A stretch of 64,000 nucleotides of DNA from Aradus depressus (lineage: Eukaryota > Arthropoda > Insecta > Hemiptera > Aradidae). The position numbers and the translations under genes are program-made. The DNA is taken from assembly GCA_963662175.1 (NCBI GenBank), contig OY759221.1:34594045-34658044 (forward strand), in the 5' to 3' direction. Positions 22,130 to 31,800 of the stretch are shown in pieces. A model generated the notes under the pieces. The model worked only from the letters and a program-made list of their open reading frames with translations. It had not been told where the DNA came from and did not search any database. The first letter of the stretch is position 1. Every line of letters starts with the position of its first letter.

Positions 22130-22245
22130 TGCTTCTTGGACAGCGAAATTGGAAAGCAGCTGAACAGGACAGAGCCGAATGGCGGAGGCTCATTGAGGAG
22201 GCCAGGACCCACTAGGGTTGTAGCGCCAGAGAGATAGATAGATAG
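22130..22245 (+). mobile_element. LINE ORF2 extreme C-terminus (RTE-like)
   Basis: The + frame reads 'NWKAAEQDRAEWRRLIEEAR', then TH, a stop and 'GCSARE', followed by a short (GATA)n run. 'D-R-x-x-W-R-x-L-I-x-E-A-R-T-H' close to the stop is typical of the very end of RTE-group ORF2. Only this end is present. Confidence 0.55.
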
Positions 22246-22887
22246 ATAGACTTACATAGGGGATAATACTTTAAGAAGGTGAAAGAACGAGTGCCAGCAA
22301 CAACAACAAAAAATCAGTTAAAAAAAAAAAACTACATTAGAAAATGCGAAAATTACACAAACTGATTTATTTCAGTAGTTTTTTATCAAGCAGTGACGCT
22401 AATGATAGTAATTATAATTCAATACACCTTGAGAAGAGATCTCCTTATTTAAGTCACTAAAAGAATTTAAAAGATTGGGTTTTAATACGTTATAAATATA
22501 GACTGAGGCAATGTAGAGGGTATTAAAAGGCTGCAATGGTATTGTTTATGTTTGTGCAGGTGTATGAAAGTAAACCCACCATCACTCCCTCCTTAAAATC
22601 TCGTTTTTGTGTTGTTTGTTCTGTCCATGAACTGTATTTTTTTTTCTTTTCCGAGGGCTGATTGTATCACCGCGGCCAGAGTAGGCCTATTGCGTGCTTA
22701 AACTGTATTTAGTTTGTTATTACATTTTTAACTAAATTATTATTATTATTAGCAATATAATCATTAAAAATTATTGTTTCAGATTGGGATCATCAGTACT
22801 CAGGCGGCACAAATCCCCATCTCTACTCTAGGTAAGCAATACTTCTTTTTTTTTTTTTTTTTGTAACTTGAATTGTCTGTTTTTGTG
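22246..22887. other. No gene recognised
   Basis: AT-rich sequence with A and T runs. I see no feature. Confidence 0.5.
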
Positions 22888-22992
22888 AACCATGCCCGGG
22901 CTTTAACTAAGAGGTCATATCGCCTATCAGAGCGCTCTTTTGCCGCTCTAGTGTACCATTCTACACTGGGAGTTCATAATTTCGCATACTGC
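22888..22992 (-). repeat. SINE1 tail fragment
   Basis: Reverse tail block ('catgcccgggctttaacta', 'aggtcatatcgcctatcaga'). The head is missing. Confidence 0.7.
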
Positions 22993-23065
22993 TCAGATTG
23001 TAATTAAGTGAACAGCTCCTCTTAGACACTATTTCTATAATTTATATTATATTTTATCTTTTAAT

Positions 23066-23250
23066 GACGCCTATAGCTCAGTGCTTGCTTACGGTCGCGG
23101 GTTCGAACTCCGGCCGAGGCCTTTAGTTTATTTTATCTGGGAGGTTAAAAAAACTTCATGCCGTCCTTCGAATGGGACGTTAAGCGATGACCTATTAGGT
23201 ACTATGTTATGCTTTAACGGAAATAAATATTATTATTATTATTATAAATT
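23066..23250 (+). repeat. SINE1 head joined to LINE/T-type 3' end
   Basis: Starts with the SINE1 head ('tatagctcagtgcttgc', then B-box-like 'gggttcgaactcc') and body up to 'gggacgttaagcgatga'. It then switches to 'tatgttatgctttaacgg', 'aaataaat' and (ATT)n, the 3' end seen in T and LINE-A. Other SINE1 copies continue with a different 3' half. A SINE sharing its partner LINE's 3' end is a recognised arrangement. Confidence 0.7.
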
Positions 23251-23274
23251 TATTTATTTTGTTTAGATGTAATA

Positions 23275-24077
23275 CATTAGACTCTCCCTTATCCGGCGCT
23301 CTGTTAACCGGCGAGCTCCCTTATCCGGCGCTCGCAAAATAATATCTTGGTTAAACTAAAATTAACATTCAATTATTAGATTATCTATTATATGAGCCAC
23401 GTGTATTTACGAGCACGTATTCGTAACTCACGAATCTTTTATGAATTTTTATTGTACATACATACATATGTACATTGTATTTATAATGAAGGGAACGCTG
23501 ATATAGTGGTCTTTTTTTTTAAATCATCAAGTTATAAAGTGATAAAACAATGACTTCCACTTCAAAAATAAGGAAAATTGTTCTTTCCATCCAACAAAGA
23601 TTGACGGCAATTGAAAGGATGGAAAAGGGAGAAACAGCTGCTAAAATAGCCAAGGAATTAGGGGTTGGTGAGAGTACAGTTAAAAATTGGGGGAAAAGTA
23701 AAGAAAAATTGAGGAAATTTGGTTCTAGTGTACCTTTGGAAAAACAACACCTCAATGCCAGATCAACTTTAAAGAAACCAAATTATAGGAACTTGACAAG
23801 GCAGTTTGGATGTGGTTCGTGCAGCAACGCCACCTAGACTGCCCTAGAAGTGATGTCATTTTAAAAGAAAGAGCCATTTCATTGAATCAAAGCATGAATG
23901 GGGATCCCACATGTGAAATACATACCTGTTTTATACCTTAGCTCACCTAAAAACACTTTTTTTTATACTTTAATTGATACATTTTTTCTCATTAATTGAT
24001 GATTTCCGTTATCCGGCGTTTTCTGTTATCCGGCGTCACGTCGGTCCCGGCAACGCCGGATAAGGGAGAGTCTACTG
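23275..24077 (+). mobile_element. Pogo-like element, internally deleted
   Basis: TA duplicated at both ends (23273-23274 and 24078-24079). The terminal inverted repeats contain 'agactctcccttatccggcg' at the left and its complement at the right. Extra copies of 'ttatccggcg' lie inside each end (left at about 23319, right at about 24008 and 24028), probably transposase binding sites. The interior keeps only the DNA-binding part of the transposase. Confidence 0.88.
23550..23935 (+). pseudogene. Pogo/CENP-B-type transposase, DNA-binding half
   Basis: Residues 1-60 form a CENP-B N-terminal helix-turn-helix: 'QQRLTAIERMEKGETAAKIA', then 'KELGVGESTVKNW'. After about residue 80 a frameshift moves to a frame with 'AVWMWFVQQRHLDCPRSDVI' and 'LKERAISLNQ', which is the Tc5-type second helix-turn-helix. 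The DDE nuclease is deleted. Elements of this kind gave rise to host genes such as CENP-B and jerky, but this copy is broken. Confidence 0.85.
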
Positions 24078-24699
24078 TAATTTTAGGTTTAATTTTAGTT
24101 TTACCACTGTTATTAAAAAATCGAGAAGTATTTCAGAATGGCTTGAAATTCCAACCAATTAAATTAACCAACTAGACATCTGTGCCATTTTTGTGGTTTG
24201 ATATCACCGATTGATGTTGCCTCGCTGTACAGTTCATTTACCGTTTAGCATCGTCACGATTGATATCGTGTTCATCGATATCGTGTTGCTACAAACCTCT
24301 ATAAATGATCGCCTATTCCTCTGCCTTTAGTTTTTTCCATTTATTTATGTGATTATTAGGAAGTTTATTCGTGCATCCTACAAATGTTTATAGAGAGAGG
24401 CCAGAAATTTTTTAAAGCGGCTCTATAGATTTTTCATTTATCCTTTTGTTTCCTGCATTAGAACTTCATCCTGTTTAATTGGGCATTCTTATGATTAATT
24501 CTTTTTACATTTTGAACTTTACGATTTCACTTCTTCATGAGAAATTCGTCTGCAAACTTTCTTTTGACCCCTAGGCACGACTTGAAACCACAGTGCACTC
24601 CTCAGTTTTCTCTGTTATGATAATAATTTTTTTTTTTTTAAATTGCGTTCTTCTTCGCCTGATTTAGCTGAAAATCTTTAGTCAGTTATTTTAAAACAG
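24078..24699. other. No gene recognised
   Basis: AT-rich with a T run at 24630-24640. I see no feature. Confidence 0.5.
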
Positions 24700-24920
24700 G
24701 GACTACGCTGTCATATAGCCTAATACCAGAGCGCTCTTTCGTCGTTCTGGTGGACATGAGCCCGACTGACCTGTAGGACTGTCCAACTCGGAACTAACCG
24801 TTCAATGTCCCATCCGAAGGACGACGTGCTCAAGTTTTTTTTTACATTTCAGATAAAAAAACTTAATGGCCTGGTTCCAAACCCGCGATCTTGAGCACAG
24901 TAGGCAAGCACGCTACTTCT
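24700..24920 (-). repeat. SINE1 copy, diverged
   Basis: Reverse SINE1 ('ccagagcgctctttcgtcg', 'gtcccatccgaaggacgac', head near 24905). The 'ggcgccc' start is lost. Confidence 0.75.
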
Positions 24921-25241
24921 TTGCTATCCCTCTGTCTCCCTCCCATAAAAAGAAATAAATGAAAAAACTACATTGCTGGAATATTTACTTAATAACTAAG
25001 AAAAGTAAACTATTTTTCTGTAGCCATGTAAAGTAAACTAATTACTCCTTTCCATATTTTTTTATATATAATAATAATAATAATAAATTTATTTCTGTTA
25101 AACCAATAAATGGTAATTGGATACGTCAAAAGAATTTATACATTAAGATAGACTATAAATTAGATTTATAACTACTTGAGTCTAACACACGTAAGATTAG
25201 TAGTAGTAACAAAACTATTAAAAAAAGTAAAATGATATTAA

Positions 25242-27164
25242 CCCTCTAATGGTAAGGTGAACTTTTGTAACGCATACGGTAAGATGGGGTCTGTATGGAC
25301 CCCACGTGTATTTCTTATAATTTCGGGTTTACTTAAAGCACTTACATCAAAAAACATAATTAATGGTCTTAGTTGACGTCAACCCATGAAAAAAATAGGT
25401 TATTAGAAAAAAAAAAAAAAACAAAAAAAAAACTAATTGATAAAACTATAATTTTTTTTTTTTTTTTTAATGTAAAAAGATCATTATTTGAATTAGTTTC
25501 ACAACACAAGTATTAAATAATAGAATAGCTAACATGCTTCACACATCTAGGTAGGTAGCTAAAAAGAATAATAATATTAATAGAAGAAAATAAACTTATT
25601 CAGGAACAATTTGGACTAGAACAAAAAAAGTGATAGTAAACTAAAGATGCAACTAATAATCACAATAATCACAATAATCACAATTGGAGCACAAAGTTGT
25701 TTTTATACAGTCCTATGACTGCCAGATAAACTTTCATGGCAGTTGGTGCAGGTTTCAATACTCTTTCTGTCCTTCGCGCGAGGACAAAAAGTGATAGTAA
25801 ACTAAAGATGCAACTAATAATCACAATAATCACAATAATCACAATAATCACAATTGGAGCACAAAGTTGTTTTTTTTACAGTCCTATGACTGCCAGATAA
25901 ACTTTCATGGCAGTTGGTGCAGGTTTCAATACTCTTTCTGTCCTTCGCGCGAGGACAAAAAGTGATAGTAAACTAAAGATGCAACTAATAATCACAATTG
26001 GAGCACAAAGTTGTTTTTTTTACAGTCCTATGACTGCCAGATAAACTTTCATGGCAGTTGGTGCAGGTTTCAATACTCTTTCTGTCCTTCGCGCGAGGAC
26101 AAAAAGTGATAGTAAACTAAAGATGCAACTAATAATCACAATTGGAGCACAAAGTTGTTTTTTTTACAGTCCTATGACTGCCAGATAAACTTTCATGGCA
26201 GTTGGTGCAGGTTTCAATACTCTTTCTGTCCTTCGCGCGAGGACAAAAAGTGATAGTAAACTAAAGATGCAACTAATAAAATCACAATTGGAGCACAAAG
26301 TTGTTTTTTTTACAGTCCTATGACAGCCAGATAAACTTTCATGGCAGTTGGTGCAGGTTTCAATACTCTTTCTGTCCTTCGCGCGAGGACAAAAAGTGAT
26401 AGTAAACTAAAGATGCAACTAATAATCACAATTGGAGCACAAAGTTGTTTTTTTTACAGTCCTATGACTGCCAGATAAACTTTCATGGCAGTTGGTGCAG
26501 GTTTCAATACTCTTTCTGTCCTTCGCGCGAGGACAAAAAGTGATAGTAAACTAAAGATGCAACTAATAATCACAATTGGAGCACAAAGTTGTTTTTTTTA
26601 CAGTCCTATGACTGCCAGATAAACTTTCATGGCAGTTGGTGCAGGTTTCAATACTCTTTCTGTCCTTCGCGCGAGGACAAAAAGTGATAGTAAACTAAAG
26701 ATGCAACTAATAAAATCACAATTGGAGCACAAAGTTGTTTTTTTTACAGTCCTATGACTGCCAGATAAACTTTCATGGCAGTTGGTGCAGGTTTCAATAC
26801 TCTTTCTGTCCTTCGCGCGAGGACAAAAAGTGATAGTAAACTAAAGATGCAACTAATAAAATCACAATTGGAGCACAAAGTTGTTTTTTTTACAGTCCTA
26901 TGACTGCCAGATAAACTTTCATGGCAGTTGGTGCAGGTTTCAATACTCTTTCTGTCCTTCGCGCGAGGACAAAAAGGTTATTGAAACGTAAGGTGGGGTC
27001 TGCGGCGACCCCAGAGTCGGACACGTGAATTGCAAGCGAGATTGAGATGAAAGGGGTAAGTAGCTTACCTGAGACTTGCGGTCGGTCTGGATGAGTTCCC
27101 TAGAAGGTACGTAAAGTAAACAACAGTTTGGGGTCCAAAAATACCCCACCTTACCATTTGAGGG
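25242..27164. mobile_element. PiggyBac-like non-autonomous element
   Basis: Duplicated TTAA at 25238-25241 and 27165-27168. Terminal inverted repeats start CCCT: left 'ccctctaatggtaaggtg', right (reversed) 'ccctcaaatggtaaggtg'. 'ggggtctgta' with 'accccac' near both ends forms subterminal motifs. No transposase frame was found. Most of the interior is a minisatellite. The empty site is visible in the paralogous T copy near 9700. Confidence 0.9.
25619..26970. repeat. Minisatellite, 144-146 bp unit, nine copies
   Basis: Unit boundaries at 'gcgcgaggacaaaaag' fall at about 25781, 25952, 26096, 26240, 26386, 26530, 26674, 26820 and 26966. Spacing is 144-146 bp except for one unit of 171 bp, which carries extra 'aatcac' repeats. 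Units are nearly identical, including an 8 T run, so the array is recent or homogenised. Two units have an extra 'aa' after 'ctaat'. It is confined to the piggyBac element. It is not a CRISPR array, because there are no short repeats with unique spacers. Confidence 0.95.
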
Positions 27165-27266
27165 TTAATAAAAACTGAATAAATAAATACTTAAAAGTAT
27201 ATAAGTATAAAAAAAAAAAATTAATGCATAGATACATTTAAAATAAGTGGACACATTTATCAATTT

Positions 27267-28068
27267 TTTTTTTTTTTTGCATTGGAGGGGGAAATGCTGT
27301 GACGCACATCCAGGGAAGGTAGCCCTGGATAGTGTGGGACTCGAGCCGATTCACCATACCCACTAAAACCCCCTCCTTGCCGATCCTGATTCCCTTCCGC
27401 GGAACTGACGGTCTGTCATTACTTCGCGGAAGGGAGGAAGGGTGGCTGGTAACGCCCCTTCTTCTGTTTTATTATCGCTACTGTTCCTTGTCAGCCCTCT
27501 CCTGAAGGGCCAACCCGCCCATGATGAGCGCTGCAAAATCGCAGCCTTCATCCCACGACTCCTGGGAGCGCAGTATAGCGTCCACGTAACTGGTAGCAGT
27601 CAGTGGGGCGCCCATGCTGCACTCCAGATTTTTCCTTCCCTCCTCAAATCTGGGGCATTTGAGGAGGACATGCTCCGCAAATTCCGTCTCACCAAGGCAC
27701 GCGGGGCAGTCTGGTGTTGTTGCTGCCCCGATTTTGTGGAGGTACCCCCGGAACCCACCGTGTCCCGTGAGTACCTGGGTGAGGTGGTAATTCACCTCCC
27801 AATGCTTCCTGGTGAGCCAAGGCTCGACTCGAGGGATGAGCCGATGGGTCCACCGTCCCTTTGTGGACTTGTCCCATTCTTCCTGCCACTCCCTAATTGT
27901 CCTGGCCCTCTCTGGCTCTGCTGGACCAGGGCTGGCCCCCGCGTCCTGATAGAAGACCCGGTTTCCCCTGCGGTCGAAGCGCTGCACCACCTCTTCCACC
28001 TGAACGGGGTCTTGTTTCCTTTTGAAGTGTCGCGTACGCTCCCGCGCCAGTAGGTCAATGGGGGGCAA
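27267..28068 (-). mobile_element. R1-clade LINE, 5'-truncated 3' end
   Basis: Flanked by a 10 bp target duplication 'ttatcaattt' (27257-27266 and 28069-28078). The reverse strand has an open 196-codon frame (27478-28068), starting at the truncation, with 'STKGRWTHRLIPRVEPWL', 'HLTQVLTGHGGFRGYLH', then the knuckle 'CPACLGETEFAEHVLLKC' (C-x2-C-x8-H-x4-C). This is the C-terminal part of an R1-clade ORF2, normally after the reverse transcriptase. A 3' UTR and a short A tail (T run at left) follow. The uninterrupted frame and clean duplication suggest a fairly young insertion. GC content is well above the surroundings. Confidence 0.9.
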
Positions 28069-28309
28069 TTATCAATTTAATAAAAATTAAAATAACTATT
28101 TTTCAAAAAACTCTTCGGAAGTGTCTTTATCCCAACGATGCTTCGGTACGTTCTTGCGTTCCTTTATCAGGTGCGAGATATAGAAAAGAAAAAGAGAACA
28201 ATGTAACTATAACAATAAAAAAAAATAATAAAAATACATAAATCAATTATAAATGAATAAACAAAAGGATAAGTAAGTAACTAGATTTTCCCTATTTATA
28301 TGTATTGGT

Positions 28310-28346
28310 ACTGGCGCCGATGGTAGCACAGAAGTAGCGGTCTTTT
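28310..28346 (+). repeat. SINE3 head, split by hAT
   Basis: 'ggcgccgatggtagcaca' and following bases resemble a tRNA-like 5' arm. The B-box-like 'gtgagttcgatcctatccc' lies beyond the hAT insertion at 29368. The body continues to about 29640. Confidence 0.6.
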
Positions 28347-28354
28347 GTGTAAAA

Positions 28355-29353
28355 CATGTATGGGCAACCTTTGACATGTTGCGGGCCAAACTTTAGTGTG
28401 CAAATACGTTCGCGGGCCGCGTAGATGGTTCAAAATAAAATAACGTCGGACTTTAAAGTAGTGTTCATAATTTTTAGCGATAGATATCAGACATGAAATA
28501 ATAAGACAATGTTATTATAATACAATTTATTAAAATAACAAAATGAAATGAAAAAAAATAGGTACAATATTATAATTAAATCGTGAAATTTGGAATTATT
28601 ACAAACTACGAAAGTTAAGTAGCGACACCGAAATCAATGAGACACTTGAGCTTGAATTTGGGAAACTAATCCATTGATGTTTGGATTAATTCCACTGATA
28701 AAAAGACGTAAAGAATTTTCCAAATTATCTTCAAGTGAGCCTTCTACGATGTTTTGATTTATTAACTTTCATCATTGAAAAGAACTGTTCGCATTTATAA
28801 GTACTGCCAAACGCACAAATCAATCTTCTATGGTCTTCTTCGAGGTATTTTTTGTAGAAATCGCACAACTCCACGTCTTCAATATTAGATTTTAGGAGTG
28901 AGTTTTCTTGAATCTCGATCAACTCCATTTGCAAGTTTATTGGAGCATTTTGTACATTACTTTTTGTTGGATTAGCAAATAAATTGAAACAGTCTTCCAT
29001 GTTTTTGAAATCGCCAAATCTGTTCGAAAATTGCTCCGACAGTAACTTGAGTTCTTCAGCATATTGAGCATAAGCAATATTTTCATGCGCAGAGAGCGTG
29101 GTGAAGTGGTAACTGTTACCAGACAGCATCTGTGCTTCCCACAAGCGGATTTTGTTCTGAAACGCTTTCAAATGGCTGTACAAATCATTTACTAACTGTC
29201 CTTGTTTTTGAAGTTTCAAATTTAAATCATTCAAATACCCTATCCTACTCGATCTTCCTAATTTGGATTGAGTGTGAGTAAGTAGTGTAATATATTTTTT
29301 TTTTTAATTGGGTTTTTCAAAATGTCTCGCGGGCCGGTTGTTGCCCACATATG
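28355..29353 (-). mobile_element. hAT element inserted in SINE3
   Basis: Perfect 8 bp target duplication 'gtgtaaaa' (28347-28354 and 29354-29361). Short imperfect terminal repeats: left 'catgtatgggcaacc', right (reversed) 'catatgtgggcaaca'. Both ends also contain 'gcgggcc'. The interior holds a C-terminal transposase fragment on the reverse strand. Confidence 0.9.
28635..29290 (-). pseudogene. hAT transposase of the GTF2IRD2/ZBED-related type, C-terminal fragment
   Basis: The main frame (28731-29234) contains 'LNDLNLKLQKQGQLVNDLYS', 'LKAFQNKIRLWEAQM', then 'FGSTYKCEQFFSMMKVNKSK'. The last word is the hAT dimerisation core (S-T-Y-x-C-E-x-x-F-S-x-M-K), typical of the hAT group related to the transposase-derived part of GTF2IRD2. 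A frameshift near 28735 moves the ending ('RLFISGINPNINGLVSQ') to another frame. The zinc finger and DDE parts are deleted. I place it in this group from motif similarity only. Confidence 0.8.
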
Positions 29354-29361
29354 GTGTAAAA

Positions 29362-29640
29362 AGACCGTGAGTTCGATCCTATCCCGGGACTCCGACAGTC
29401 GAGACCCTACAAACTGGCCTCAGCATTTCCTAATTCTAATTCTAATCCGTGCCCTTCACTCTGCCAAGCGAACTCAATGACGCTTCAAGCTCCAGTGGCC
29501 TAGAGACCTCCTTAGTAGCAGCAGTGACAGTCCTTCTCTCTTGACGTTGCCATATTTTACACTTTTAGCACATTTCCCTGTTGTTTACATTATTCATACA
29601 ATTGTAAATACTAAAAATGATTCTTAGAGTAGAAGGGGGC
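29362..29640 (+). repeat. SINE3 body and tail
   Basis: Continues the split SINE3: 'gagttcgatcctatccc', 'gcctagagacctccttagta', 'gcagcagtgac', then 'acttttagcacatttccctg' and 'caattgtaaatactaaa'. A reverse copy at 42007-42365 shares these blocks, which defines the family. Confidence 0.6.
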
Positions 29641-29683
29641 TGGGGCTCATGTTCACCAGAGCTGAGAAGAGCGCTTTGATATA

Positions 29684-30321
29684 CAGGGTGGCCCAGATAA
29701 GCGGGCCACAAGTGAAATAACTCCTAAACGGTTAGAGATATTAAAATTGTGCATAGGACTAAAGTTGTAGCACTCGCAGAGACCTATAGTATGGCGTCCT
29801 CGAAAAGACAAAAATGACCCTTTTAATGGCTCAAATAGCCCTTCGAAGGGCGGGGTTCCCTTTTGACCCTTAAGTTTCATTACATTTTATTAAAGTACTA
29901 ATGAAACAAGGAAGAACTGTGCAAACAGATTTTTGATACGTCAAATAGTTCTCGGAACAAAAACGTTTAAAGTTGCACATTTTTCTTATTCTGAAGTTAG
30001 TTGGAATTTAATAACTTCAGAATAAGAAAAATGTGCAACTTTAAACGTTTTTTTTCCGAGAACTACTTGACGTATCAAAAATCTGTTTGCACAGTTATTC
30101 CTTGTTTCATTAGTACTTTAATAAAATGTAATGAAACTTAAGGGTCAGAAGGGAACCCCGCCCTTCGAAGGGCTATTTGAGCCATTAAAATTTATGTTTT
30201 TTCGAGGACGCCATTCTATATCTCTCGGCGAGTGCTACAACTTTAGTCATATGCACAACTTTGATATATCTAACCGTTTAGGAGTTATTTCACTTGTGGC
30301 CCGCTTATCTGGGCCACCCTG
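29684..30321. mobile_element. Palindromic MITE with long inverted repeats (Tc1/mariner-like ends)
   Basis: Two arms of about 310 bp are near-perfect inverted copies meeting at about 30000. The outer ends read 'cagggtggcccagataagcg' and its complement, each next to TATA, consistent with a TA duplication. The ORFs in each arm are mirror images of each other, not genes. The host sequence looks like a SINE1 tail ('gggctcatgttcaccaga' at the left). Ends starting CAGGGTG-GCCC at TA are common in Tc1/mariner MITEs. The transcript would fold into a very long hairpin. Confidence 0.88.
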
Positions 30322-30404
30322 TATATGAGATGAGTCACGAAGGGCAATAACAACTTGTATTGGAATCGAACATTTGATGTTATATCACACTTAGTTGAAT
30401 AGAG

Positions 30405-30690
30405 TGCATAACGTGCTTGTCTACAGAGCTCAAGATTGCGGGTTCAATCCTCGGTCGAAGCCCTTAGGTTTTTTATCTGGGAGATTAAAAAACTTTGGGC
30501 ATGCCGTCGTTTGATAGAACGTTAAGCGATGGTCCGTTAAACGATGTCAGGTAGTCGATTAAGTTGGTAAATTAACTAGGATAGGCAAAATTTTGGACTC
30601 CCAGAGTAGAGCCGGGCTCATGTCCATCAGACCGACGAAATAGTTGGTATGACCCCTTAGTTAAAGCCCGGGTATGAGTAACAATAACTA
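30405..30690 (+). repeat. SINE1 copy
   Basis: Forward SINE1 with a B-box-like 'gcgggttcaatcctcgg', the body 'agaacgttaagcgatggtcc' and the tail 'aaagcccgggtatgagtaac'. The first bases of the head are diverged. Confidence 0.8.
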
Positions 30691-31257
30691 ACTCATAGTG
30701 AAATAAAAGCAATATGGAAATTATTTCAAAATTTAATAAGATATTTTAGTTCTCCAACATAAATTTATAACGCTTTACTTTCCTTGATAATGGATTAGTT
30801 TACAGTCTAGGAGACAGTAGAATGGAGAGGATGACAACGACCTTGTGGAAGCTATATCTTCAGTCTGATACTCTTGTGTCACTCAGTCCCTCTGAGCTGG
30901 CCAGCTGGCCATGCCAAACTGGGTTCTTCATGCTAAATTCGATTCTAGGAGTCTAGTCAGTTGTGTCGAACTGCATTCTGATCTTTAGACCGTGCTCAGA
31001 ATACCAAAGTTCCTTCACTTTTACAAATTAGCAGTGCACAAGTATTTATGTCAGGGTCAAAATTATGGAGTCAAAACTTGTGCAGATGCTCGAAAATTCC
31101 CAAACTATTTTGCTAATGAATCTAAAAATTCTCTGACTGTGGGATAAGTGAGATTGGAATCTATCGAATCTTCAAGATCCGAAGATGGGAAACTAAAATT
31201 ATACAAAAGAAATTCCAATTTCTTGCAGTTTCCTCAAAACCCAGTAGTCGTAGTTTC
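30691..31257. other. No gene recognised
   Basis: I see no coding region, repeat family or structured element. Confidence 0.5.
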
Positions 31258-31440
31258 TATAATAATAATAATAATAATAATAATATTTATTACCGTTAAA
31301 CCATAACATGGTAAATTGGATACATCGTAAAAATGAATCAATTAAGATAGCTTATAAATTAAATACATAACAGTTATTAACACTTAGGGTCGGAAACTCA
31401 TGTGTTTAGTAATAACAATAATAGTATACTCATATTAGTA
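31258..31440 (-). repeat. Repeat T 3' module
   Basis: Starts with (ATA)n at 31258-31283, then 'ttaccgttaaaccataacat', continuing into the T module. It is reverse oriented. Confidence 0.65.
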
Positions 31441-31459
31441 AATACAGTAGAGTTAGTTA

Positions 31460-31483
31460 ATGTGACTCATGCCCGGGCTTTAA
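31460..31483 (-). repeat. SINE1 tail scrap
   Basis: 'gtgactcatgcccgggcttt' only, joined directly to a LINE-B fragment. Confidence 0.6.
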
Positions 31484-31800
31484 GAACAATCTGCAGAGAA
31501 ATATTTAAAAAACTAAAAATCCTGCCTTTGCCTCCGCATTTGAAACTTTAATGGTTATTAGGAAAAATAAAAACTGTTTCCCTCAACAACAATTCTAGTC
31601 ATGATTACGATACCAGGAAGAAAGATGATTTTCGAATAACTAAACATTTCTCCCCTCTTTTTGAAAAAGTATAACTCATAAAGGAATTAATTTATTTAAT
31701 GCCCTTCCCCACTTCTTGAAGACAGTAGAAACAATAAGAAGATTTAAACTTCAACTAAAAACGTTCATGTTAGAGGAAACCTTCTATTTGGAAAAGGAAT
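31484..31800 (+). mobile_element. LINE-B ORF2 C-terminal relic
   Basis: The + frame contains 'CREIFKKLKILPLPPHL', 'KIKTVSLNNNSSHDYDTRKK', 'DDFRITKHFSPLF' and, in shifted frames, 'LFNALPHFLKTVE'-like text. The order 'I-F-K-x-L-K-I-L-x-x-P', 'H-x-Y-x-T-R' and 'N-x-L-P' is the usual end of a Jockey/CR1/RTE-type reverse transcriptase protein. Stops and frameshifts show it is dead. Other copies: 40143-40905, 58440-58770 and 60575-60990. Confidence 0.65.

Larger units (their letters stand above)
25065..28175 (-). repeat. Repeat T split by piggyBac and R1 LINE
   Basis: The T repeat pieces at 25065-25241, 27165-27266 and 28069-28175 read in the same order as the uninterrupted copy at 9545-9915. The piggyBac element (25242-27164) and the R1 LINE (27267-28068) separate them. 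The right piece ends with a decayed hammerhead-like motif (CTGATAA core, hairpin, GAAGC) on the reverse strand. Confidence 0.75.

Noticed and set aside
25619..26970. Regular repeat array resembling a CRISPR array
   Set aside because: Units are contiguous 144-146 bp tandem repeats without variable spacers, in insect-type DNA and inside a piggyBac element.
27442..28053. 203-codon + strand ORF
   Set aside because: It is antisense to the R1-clade LINE frame, which carries clear family motifs. The + frame has none.
29653..30328. Two similar ORFs starting MKLKGQKGTPP
   Set aside because: They are mirror images in the arms of a palindromic MITE, so the similarity is structural, not coding.
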